Source of the DNA: CAZHBA01 sp964530225
GTDB lineage: Bacteria > Pseudomonadota > Alphaproteobacteria > UBA6615
NCBI GenBank assembly: GCA_964530225.1
Contig: CAZHBA010000022.1
Coordinates: forward strand, 1-8,711
Length of the DNA: 8,711 nucleotides
Reading direction: 5' to 3'
Positions within the stretch are counted from its first letter, which is position 1; the number at the start of each line of letters is the position of its first letter. The notes below the pieces were generated by a model. It was not told where the DNA came from and ran no database searches. It worked only from the letters and a program-made list of their open reading frames with translations. The translations under genes were made by a program, and so were the position numbers. Below are positions 1-4,732 of the stretch, in pieces.

Positions 1-341
1 CCAAGGAGCCGATCAGTCTCGAAACGCCCATCGGCGACGAGGAAGACAGCCATCTCGGCGACTTTATCGAGGACAAAAACGCGATCCTGCCCATCGACGC
101 CGCCATCCAGGCCAATTTGCGCGAAACCACGACGCGGGTACTGGCGACGCTGACGCCGCGCGAGGAACGCGTGCTGCGCATGCGCTTCGGCATTGGCATG
201 AACACCGATCACACTCTGGAAGAAGTCGGCCAGCAGTTCTCGGTAACCCGCGAACGCATTCGCCAGATCGAGGCCAAGGCCTTGCGCAAGCTAAAACACC
301 CGTCGCGTTCGCGCAAACTGCGCAGCTTCCTAGACCACTAG
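1..341 (+). CDS. rpoD: RNA polymerase primary sigma factor RpoD (sigma-70), C-terminal end, 5' truncated
   Basis: This is the last ~112 codons of the housekeeping sigma factor, open from the left edge (codon phase begins at base 3) to a TAG at 339-341. The peptide begins KEPISLETPIGDEEDSHLGD, the end of region 3, and runs into region 4. Region 4 has the conserved LTPREERVLRMRFGIG stretch, then the helix-turn-helix TLEEVGQQFSVTRERIRQIE that recognises the -35 element, then the typical tail ALRKLKHPSRSRKLRSFLDH. Directing core polymerase to most growth promoters is established for the family. Nothing looks abnormal; the ATG at 180 and the apparent start near 117 are internal to the protein. A hairpin with a T-run follows 24 bases after the stop, so rpoD appears to end its own transcript. 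Confidence 0.97.
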   Translation, partial: KEPISLETPIGDEEDSHLGDFIEDKNAILPIDAAIQANLRETTTRVLATLTPREERVLRMRFGIGMNTDHTLEEVGQQFSVTRERIRQIEAKALRKLKHPSRSRKLRSFLDH

Positions 342-364
342 GCATAGCGAACTGCACGAAATTT

Positions 365-390
365 AGGGTTGGCTTTGCGTCGGCCCTTTT
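365..390 (+). terminator. Rho-independent terminator of rpoD
   Basis: A 9-bp stem pairs AGGGTTGGC (365-373) with GTCGGCCCT (379-387), including three G-T pairs, around a 5-base loop (374-378). It is followed by TTTTCGTTT. It lies 24 bases after the rpoD stop and before the next reading frame. Confidence 0.65.
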
Positions 391-454
391 CGTTTGGTTC
401 AGTCGGACCGGGCGTGCAACATAAACGCTGCAACCGAGAGGCTAAGAGAGACCG

Positions 455-796
455 GTGCCGCCGAAAACCAACTCCCTGAAGCCCAATAAGCTGTAATTGC
501 GCATCTTGGCGCTGGCGCAGGTGTTGGCCAAAGATCCAGCCTCGGGCTTGCGCGACGATGCCAGCGGCGAGGTGACGCTGATGAGCCTGCCGCGCCCCCA
601 TGGCGATCATGTACATATCGGTGGATTTACGGTATCGGCGCGCGACGCCAGCGGTTTCGCTAATCCCGCCGTGTGGACGGCGCTGGCGCGCAAGGGACTG
701 ACGTGCACCGACCCCATGGGCGTTACCCTGACGGTCGACGGCTTGAACTACGATACCGGCCTGAGTGACCGCTTCGTGACGACTTCGGATCATTAG
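455..796 (+). pseudogene. Conserved-looking hypothetical protein interrupted by an in-frame TAA at codon 14
   Basis: From 497 to the TAG at 794-796 the frame has clearly coding composition and a protein-like sequence, with HGDHVHIGG, RDASGFANPAVWTALARKG and a YDTGL...SDH ending. The only start at its 5' end is a TTG at 497 with no ribosome site, directly after a TAA at 494-496. Reading upstream in the same frame, a GTG at 455 preceded by a purine-rich AGAGAG (445-450) gives MPPKTNSLKPNKL, then the stop, then LRILALAQVLAKDP. With glutamine in place of the stop (CAA instead of TAA) the join reads smoothly as the N-terminal helix of a ~113-residue protein. The simplest reading is a C-to-T nonsense change or a sequence error. 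I do not know a function; I have an impression that similar short proteins occur in Rhodospirillales. Translation from TTG 497 is the alternative. It ends 4 bases before the UPF0178 gene and may be co-transcribed with it. Confidence 0.6.
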
Positions 797-800
797 CAAC

Positions 801-1268
801 GTGGCGGAAAATCTCGCTGTGGAAATCTACGTCGATGTTGATGCCTGTCCGGTGAAAGACGAAGTGCTGCGCGTCGCCGGCCGCCATGGCCTGAGGGTGT
901 ACATGGTTGGTAACAGCTGGCTGCGCCACGGCGGCGATAATCCGCTGATCAACCGCGTCGTCGTGGCGCAAGACCTCGACGCTGCCGATGACTGGATCGC
1001 CGAACATATCGGCGCTGGCGATATCGCGGTTACCGCCGACATTCCGCTGGCGGCGCGCTGCCTCGACAAGGGTGCCCACGCGCTCGACAACACCGGCAAA
1101 CCGTTCACTCCGGAAAATATTGGTAATGCGTTGGCGATGCGCGAACTTAAAAGCCACCTGCGCGAAACCGACGAAGGCGGCTACTACAATCCGTCCTTTA
1201 CCAAGCGGGACCGCTCGCAATTTCTGCAGGCGTTGGAAAATACTGTCCAGGCGCTGCGTCGTTCGTGA
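801..1268 (+). CDS. UPF0178 family protein (YaiI/YqxD, DUF188)
   Basis: A 155-residue soluble protein. Near its start it has the family signature IYVDVDACPVKDEVLRVA. The middle has VGNSWLR, then VVVAQDLDAADDWIAEH, then DIAVTADIPLAARCLDKGAHALDNTG. The tail has FTPENIGNALAMRELKSHLRE. The acidic residues in YVDVDACP and TADIPL fit the PIN-like fold proposed for this family; no activity is established, so I give no symbol. The start is uncertain. GTG at 801 is the longest choice, but GTG at 819 yields MEIYVDVDACPVK, which matches the usual family N-terminus better and has GGCGGA 10 bases upstream. The length matches the family norm of about 150 residues. It follows the interrupted hypothetical gene by 4 bases, and a terminator stands between it and the tRNA. 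Confidence 0.93.
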   Translation: MAENLAVEIYVDVDACPVKDEVLRVAGRHGLRVYMVGNSWLRHGGDNPLINRVVVAQDLDAADDWIAEHIGAGDIAVTADIPLAARCLDKGAHALDNTGKPFTPENIGNALAMRELKSHLRETDEGGYYNPSFTKRDRSQFLQALENTVQALRRS

Positions 1269-1439
1269 GATCGGTTGCCCTTTCCTGTTGCTCGGTCGGC
1301 ACCATGTGGGGTCGGCAAAAGGCGGCGGAGATATTTACGGAGGCAGGCATAGGCACGTTTGAGGTCGATGAGCTCAGTCACGATATTTAGAACTGTTACT
1401 ACGTCTGCTGGCCCTAACGGTGGTGCGATCAGTGAATAA

Positions 1440-1473
1440 GGGGAGAGCCGGTCATCGCTGGCTCTCTTCCTTT
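1440..1473 (+). terminator. Probable Rho-independent terminator after the UPF0178 gene
   Basis: GAGAGCC (1443-1449) pairs perfectly with GGCTCTC (1460-1466). The stem extends outward by G-T and G-C pairs to 1440/1469 and inward by weak pairs to a CATC loop. A moderate T-rich tract (TTCCTTTGCTT) follows. It lies ~170 bases after the stop, so it may also simply insulate the tRNA gene. Confidence 0.5.
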
Positions 1474-1481
1474 GCTTCGTC

Positions 1482-1509
1482 TGGACCACGCGTGTTCATG
1501 TGATATATG
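1482..1509 (+). promoter_or_regulatory. Possible sigma-70 promoter of the tRNA gene
   Basis: TGGACC (1482-1487, 4 of 6 matches to TTGACA) and TATATG (1504-1509, 4 of 6 matches to TATAAT) are separated by 16 bases, which would start transcription about 40 bases before the tRNA. The stretch after the -10 is very GC-rich (GGCGCGCCCCGC), as expected for growth-rate-controlled stable RNA promoters. The match is weak. Confidence 0.3.
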
Positions 1510-1556
1510 GAGAGTGGCGCGCCCCGCTGCCGCGGGCCGGCGCAACCCTTGCCGGG

Positions 1557-1633
1557 GGGCCCGTAGTTCAGTTGGTCAGAACGGACCGCTCATAACGGTC
1601 ATGTCGCAGGTTCGAGTCCTGCCGGGCCCACCA
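1557..1633 (+). tRNA. tRNA with anticodon CAT, probably tRNA-Ile2 (lysidine type)
   Basis: A complete 77-base cloverleaf with encoded CCA. The acceptor GGGCCCG (1557-1563) pairs with CGGGCCC (1623-1629). The D arm is GTTC/GAAC (1566-1569, 1579-1582). The anticodon stem is GACCG/CGGTC with loop CTCATAA, anticodon 1591-1593. The variable loop has 5 bases. The T stem is GCAGG/CCTGC around TTCGAGT. The discriminator is A1630, then CCA. It is not initiator tRNA: the 1-72 pair is intact and the anticodon stem lacks the three stacked GC pairs of fMet. A CAT anticodon can mean elongator Met or Ile2, whose C34 is converted to lysidine by TilS. The GGGCCCG acceptor and the rpoD neighbourhood fit alphaproteobacterial Ile2. 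The D stem carries T-A where GCTC/GAGC has C-G, a compensated change. A recombinase relic lies downstream. Confidence 0.95.
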
Positions 1634-1719
1634 CCCACCCACCGGATTGTAGGCGTTTCGGCCCTTGGGTGCGTGAACTGGCCGGTTTCCGCCAGGTTGT
1701 TGCAGGTAGCGGCTTTGCA

Positions 1720-1977
1720 GAGACGGTGCAGGAGGCGATTGGAGGTCAACTCGACTGATTGGCGGCCGACAAGGACCACTTCGGCGATGTCCGGCACCAA
1801 GAATGCGAGTTGCATATTGTGCCCGACGTCGCTCACATCGGTCTCTTCTCGCCGGGTGATCTCCTTGCTCGAATCGGCTTTTCCTTTCGCAAGTTGATCG
1901 AACCAGTGATGCCCTTGGGTGACCATGGTGATCAGTTTCTCATCGCATACTGCGGATTCGCCGTCCGCTGCGCGCAC
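1720..1977 (-). pseudogene. Remnant of a serine recombinase (resolvase/invertase type), C-terminal part only
   Basis: Reading leftward from about 1977, the minus strand encodes LITMVTQGHHWFDQLAKGKA, then SSKEITRREET, then MQLAFLVPDIAEVVLVGRQS and VELTSNRLLHRL. From memory this matches the C-terminal segment of large alphaproteobacterial serine recombinases, whose usual pattern is an AHRWF-like helix, a SxxEIAxREG helix-turn-helix, LAFLAPDIVEAILxGRQP, then LTxERLL. The match fades after RLLHRL (near 1720), where the intact proteins continue with a DLPLxW...RRxLGF ending. Upstream the frame is open only to a TGA at 2035-2037. The N-terminal catalytic domain with the nucleophilic serine is absent, and several conserved positions are altered, so this is a decayed fragment. 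It starts ~90 bases downstream of the tRNA, a usual place for integrated elements. The plus-strand frame here (1759-2028) is its shadow. Confidence 0.55.
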
Positions 1978-2098
1978 GACCCCAGGACAATTTTGATCGG
2001 GCGTCTTAGATGTCGGATATCCGGCTGACGAGAATCAATAACGGTGTGATCGATGTTCGGTTTTAGCTAGGAATGGAAGTTAACGGCAGTCGTCAATT

Positions 2099-2128
2099 AC
2101 GTCCGTTGTTACCTCTGAAAGCAGACAT
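2099..2128. repeat. Imperfect palindrome, first half of a duplicated motif
   Basis: GTCCGTT (2101-2107) faces AGCAGAC (2120-2126) across 12 bases. The arms pair with one C-A mismatch and one G-T pair. It is a diverged copy of the perfect palindrome at 2137-2168: the GTCCGTT half-sites of the two copies lie exactly 40 bases apart. Confidence 0.4.
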
Positions 2129-2136
2129 CGACGATT

Positions 2137-2168
2137 TCATGTCCGTTCCTGATCCAAAACGGACATGA
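2137..2168. repeat. Perfect 11-bp inverted repeat upstream of the five-gene operon
   Basis: TCATGTCCGTT (2137-2147) is the exact reverse complement of AACGGACATGA (2158-2168), with a 10-base spacer. It lies 34 bases before the -35 element of the operon promoter. It could be a regulator operator or a dispersed intergenic repeat; there is no T-run on the plus strand to make it a terminator of known type. Confidence 0.65.
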
Positions 2169-2201
2169 GCTGGTCTAGATCAAATGTTGTAATTCACCTA
2201 T

Positions 2202-2230
2202 TTCGCACCTTTGGGTCATCCGATTAGAAT
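2202..2230 (+). promoter_or_regulatory. Sigma-70 promoter of the operon, predicted leaderless
   Basis: TTCGCA (2202-2207, 4 of 6 matches to TTGACA) and TAGAAT (2225-2230, 5 of 6 matches to TATAAT) are separated by the optimal 17 bases. The expected start, about 7 bases after the -10, falls on A2237, the first base of the ATG of the first operon gene. No ribosome-binding sequence precedes that ATG (the sequence is AATAAAACG), which fits a leaderless transcript. Confidence 0.55.
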
Positions 2231-2236
2231 AAAACG

Positions 2237-2857
2237 ATGACACCGCGCGAAATCGCCGAAATACTGGGGCAATATCCCACCGCGACGATCTATGAGGCCG
2301 CGGGCAAAAGCGGCGATATGGCGCCCGACATCTGCCCCATCGTCCCCGGCGTATCGTTGGCCGGTACCGCCTATACGGTGCGAACTTTTCTCGGCGACAC
2401 CACCGCGGTGATCCGGGCGCTTGACGATGCGCCAGAGGGTTCTGTCCTGGTCATCGATGCCGGTGGTACCGACCGAGCTGCCGTGTGGGGCGGAACTTCG
2501 TCGTTAGTCTGTAGTATGCGCGGCCTCGTCGGCTGCGTGACCAATGGTTGCGTGCGTGATATCGACGATTTGCACAAAGTCGGCATCAGCGTTTACGCCG
2601 CCGGAATTGCACCGCGCGGCACCTTAAAGAATCATGAAGGCTGGCGCGACCTGACGGTGGCTGTCGGTGGCGTGACCGTATCGCCGGGTGATTATGTTAT
2701 TGGCGACAGCGACGGCGTCGTCGTTGTCCCCGCCGCCGCCGGCGTGGCGGTGTGCGCACGGGCGCAGGAGCAACGGGACAAAGAAGAGGCGCGCGACGCG
2801 CGGGTACTCAAAGGCGAAACATTAGCGAGCATTATCGGTCTCGCCCCGGAGGAGTGA
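2237..2857 (+). CDS. RraA family aldolase (4-hydroxy-4-methyl-2-oxoglutarate aldolase-like)
   Basis: A 206-residue soluble protein of the RraA / class II HMG aldolase family. Members of the enzyme branch use a divalent metal to cleave 4-hydroxy-4-methyl-2-oxoglutarate or related 4-carboxy-4-hydroxy-2-oxo acids to pyruvate and a 2-oxoacid. An N-terminal helix with TATIYEAAGKSG is followed by GVSLAGTAYTVRT (38-50), VLVIDAGGTDRAAVWGG (70-86) and the active-site stretch GLVGCVTNGCVRDIDDL (96-112), in which R107 and D108 correspond to the substrate- and metal-binding Arg-Asp. The residue before G104 is Asn103, whereas most relatives I recall have Asp there. The end has PGDYVIGDSDGVVVVP (150-165) and a charged helix. 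The longer C-terminus and metabolic neighbours favour an aldolase or decarboxylase over an RNase E regulator. It is the first gene of the operon, with no ribosome site and a promoter that would give a leaderless message. Its TGA is 3 bases before the next start. Confidence 0.88.
   Translation: MTPREIAEILGQYPTATIYEAAGKSGDMAPDICPIVPGVSLAGTAYTVRTFLGDTTAVIRALDDAPEGSVLVIDAGGTDRAAVWGGTSSLVCSMRGLVGCVTNGCVRDIDDLHKVGISVYAAGIAPRGTLKNHEGWRDLTVAVGGVTVSPGDYVIGDSDGVVVVPAAAGVAVCARAQEQRDKEEARDARVLKGETLASIIGLAPEE
2848..2854 (+). promoter_or_regulatory. Strong ribosome-binding site that fixes the TTG start of the LeuC-like gene
   Basis: GGAGGAG stands 6 bases before TTG at 2861 and overlaps the last codons of the aldolase gene. 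It supports TTG as the true start and suggests translational coupling between the two genes. Confidence 0.8.
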
Positions 2858-2860
2858 CAG

Positions 2861-4123
2861 TTGGCAGGTAAGACGATCACAGAAAAAGTGCTGTCGCGGG
2901 TAACCGGTAGCGATGTTTCTGCCGGCGATATTATTTACCCAGAACCCGAACTGTTGACGGTGCATGACTGGTACGTCGTGAACTTTGATGAAGCATTGAA
3001 GGAACTTGGTGTCGATCGTCTCTATGATCCCAACATACTGGTGATATCCACAGACCACGAGCCGGTGGCGGTTAGCCCACACGCTGCCGAGCGGCAGAAG
3101 CAAGTCCGCGAGATCGTCAAGAAATACGGCATCAAGAACTTCTATGACACTGGCCGGGGCGGACATGGACATGTTTTCCCGATCGAAATGGGCTACGTCA
3201 AACCAGGCATGTTCGTTGAAGCTTACGACGTTCATGTCACCAATTTCGGTGCAGTTGGGGCTCTCGCCATACCGATGTTGATTGAAATTACCGAAGTTCT
3301 GGCCTGTGGCTCGGTGTGGTTGCGAACGCCCGATACGGTGCGTGTCAATCTAACGGGCGCGTTAGTTCCGGGTACTGGGATTCGTGACGTTGCCCAAAAG
3401 CTAATCTGCGATCTCGGCGCTGCGCGGGTCGATTATGCGGTTGTTGAATATGGTGGTCCTGCCCTTGCCTCAATCGATATTGCTGGTCGACATACGCTGT
3501 GCAACACGCCAATCGATGTCGGCGCCAAATCCGCGTTGGTCGAACCCGATCAGTCAACCCTCGACTATCTAGCGGGACGTGTTGAAGGCCCTATGGAGTT
3601 GATCGCCAGTGACCCCGACGCTAATTTTCGCGAGGTCGTCGACTATGATCTCGATGTCCTGGAGCCTCAGATTGCCGTGCCGCCAACTCCCGACTGCGTG
3701 GTCGGTGTGTCCGAGGTTGCCGGTTGTAAAGTGCATCATGCCTTCATCGGCTCCTGCGCAGCGGCCAATCTCAGCGATTTGCAGGCGGCGGCGGATGTCT
3801 TGCGCGGGCACAAGATCCATCCCGACGTTCGCTTCCTCATCACCCCAGGAACCCAGGAAATTATGTCTGCGGCGGAAAGCGAGGGGCTGCTGCAGCTGTT
3901 CGCGGAGGCCGGTGCTATTATTACCCAGCCCGGTTGCGGTCCATGTGCTGGCGGGCGCATCGGCGGTATGGCCAACGGTGAGACATCGATAAATACCGGT
4001 ACCCGCAACGATTATGGGCGTCTCGGGGCGCCGGATGCGGAGATTTATCTCGGCAGCGCGGCGACCGTTGCCGCTTCGGCAGTAACCGGCAAGATCACCC
4101 ACCCGCGGGAATTTTTGAGTTAA
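2861..4123 (+). CDS. Aconitase / 3-isopropylmalate dehydratase-like large subunit (divergent LeuC paralogue)
   Basis: A 420-residue [4Fe-4S] hydro-lyase large subunit of the LeuC/homoaconitase/DmdA size class. It starts MAGKTITEKVLSRVTG, a typical LeuC N-terminus, from TTG with a strong ribosome site. Cluster ligands are present: C299 in FIGSCAAAN, and C359 and C362 in QPGCGPC. Other family marks are STDHEPVA (63-70), PGMFVEAYDVHVTNFGAVGA (115-134), VNLTGALVPGTGIRDVA (162-178), a GRHTLCN segment (209-215) and a GRLGAPDAEIYLGSAATVAASAV tail region. Substrate-pocket positions differ: DSHT is DVHV at 123-126, and the NMxIEAGA motif reads NTPIDVGA (215-222). So the scaffold and cluster are kept but the substrate is probably not isopropylmalate. 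The partner small subunit follows after 24 bases. The family dehydrates or hydrates hydroxy di- and tricarboxylates (isopropylmalate, maleate, dimethylmalate). It lies between the aldolase and the Hyu genes, which argues for catabolism. Confidence 0.9.
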   Translation: MAGKTITEKVLSRVTGSDVSAGDIIYPEPELLTVHDWYVVNFDEALKELGVDRLYDPNILVISTDHEPVAVSPHAAERQKQVREIVKKYGIKNFYDTGRGGHGHVFPIEMGYVKPGMFVEAYDVHVTNFGAVGALAIPMLIEITEVLACGSVWLRTPDTVRVNLTGALVPGTGIRDVAQKLICDLGAARVDYAVVEYGGPALASIDIAGRHTLCNTPIDVGAKSALVEPDQSTLDYLAGRVEGPMELIASDPDANFREVVDYDLDVLEPQIAVPPTPDCVVGVSEVAGCKVHHAFIGSCAAANLSDLQAAADVLRGHKIHPDVRFLITPGTQEIMSAAESEGLLQLFAEAGAIITQPGCGPCAGGRIGGMANGETSINTGTRNDYGRLGAPDAEIYLGSAATVAASAVTGKITHPREFLS

Positions 4124-4147
4124 CTAGCTTCAGCACGAGGAAAGACG

Positions 4148-4684
4148 ATGGACTGGGTCTACAAAGGTAAGTGCTGGAAGTTCGGTGATAACCTCGGCAT
4201 CGACGGCGATGTCATGCCACTGCGGTTCGCGCTTGAGCGCGAGCTCGACCCGGCGGTCTTGAGTCCCTTTTTAATGGACGGTGTGGATCCCGACTTTTCG
4301 AACAAAGTATCGCCCGGCGATATCATTGTCGCCGGCAAGCGCTTCGGCCAAGGCAACCCGCATATTCAGGGGTTTCTTGGCATTATCGGACATGGCTTAG
4401 GGCTGGTTGCAGAAACCATCCCGCGCGGCAGTTTCCGAAACGCTATCAACGCCGGCTTGCCGTTTTTGACCGATTGCGACGGCGTAACCGCGGACGTTGA
4501 AACCGGTGACGACCTTGAGGTTAACTTTCAAACGGGAGAGTTCAGGAACCTATCGCGCGATATCACGCGGCAGTTTCAACCGCTGGGCACCCAACTTCAA
4601 ACCATCATCGAGGCTGGTGGTTGGGCGCCGAATTTAGAAAAGCGTCTTGCTAAATTACGTTCGAACGATTCAGCGATTACCTAA
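4148..4684 (+). CDS. Aconitase / isopropylmalate dehydratase-like small subunit lacking the SSRE loop
   Basis: A 178-residue swivel-domain subunit pairing with the large subunit just upstream. Family marks are the GDNLGIDGDVMP loop (13-24), DPDFSNKVSPGDIIVAGKRF (47-66) and GSFRNAINAGLPFLT (94-108). The segment that in LeuD and aconitases reads GCGSSREHA, with the substrate-binding Ser and Arg, here reads GQGNPHIQG (67-75): flanking glycines are kept but Cys, both Ser, Arg and Glu are gone. The ATG has GAGGAAAG (4136-4143) in front of it. The length is usual for LeuD-type subunits, with a slightly longer C-terminus. Since the rest of the fold and the partner are intact, I infer an altered substrate rather than a dead protein, but loss of function cannot be excluded. 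Canonical leucine biosynthesis is unlikely for this gene. Confidence 0.87.
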   Translation: MDWVYKGKCWKFGDNLGIDGDVMPLRFALERELDPAVLSPFLMDGVDPDFSNKVSPGDIIVAGKRFGQGNPHIQGFLGIIGHGLGLVAETIPRGSFRNAINAGLPFLTDCDGVTADVETGDDLEVNFQTGEFRNLSRDITRQFQPLGTQLQTIIEAGGWAPNLEKRLAKLRSNDSAIT

Positions 4685-4695
4685 CTGCGGTGAGG

Positions 4696-4726
4696 TTATT
4701 TCTCTTTTCCCAATTAAGTGAAATAA
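4696..4726. repeat. Small AT-rich inverted repeat before hyuA
   Basis: TTATTTC (4696-4702) is the exact reverse complement of GAAATAA (4720-4726), with a 17-base loop, inside the 48-base gap before the HyuA start. The RNA hairpin would be weak. It ends 6 bases before the ATG, so it could affect HyuA translation, or it may be chance in an AT-rich spacer. Confidence 0.25.
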
Positions 4727-4732
4727 GTACCG

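Noticed and set aside
338..799. 153-residue minus-strand frame
   Set aside because: It is antisense to the interrupted hypothetical gene, has low-complexity His/Arg/Gln-rich sequence and no recognisable motif.
723..1220. 165-residue minus-strand frame
   Set aside because: Shadow of the UPF0178 gene; the plus strand carries the conserved family signature.
1632..1671. Hairpin CACCCA/TGGGTG after the tRNA as terminator
   Set aside because: Only a 6-bp stem with a large loop and no T-run follows, so it is not a convincing terminator.
1472..1897. 141-residue plus-strand frame across the tRNA
   Set aside because: It runs through the complete tRNA cloverleaf and has no protein-like motifs.
1759..2028. 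89-residue plus-strand frame
   Set aside because: It is antisense to the recombinase relic, starts at TTG without a ribosome site and matches nothing I know.
2237..2857. RNase E inhibitor RraA in the strict sense
   Set aside because: The family fold is the same, but the longer chain, the VRD active-site motif and catabolic neighbours fit the aldolase branch better.
3569..4102. 177-residue minus-strand frame
   Set aside because: Shadow of the LeuC-like gene in GC-rich sequence; the plus strand has the cluster cysteines and family motifs.
2861..4684. Reading the two subunits as leucine biosynthesis LeuC/LeuD
   Set aside because: No leuA or leuB is nearby, the partners are HyuAB and an aldolase, and substrate-loop residues differ in both subunits.
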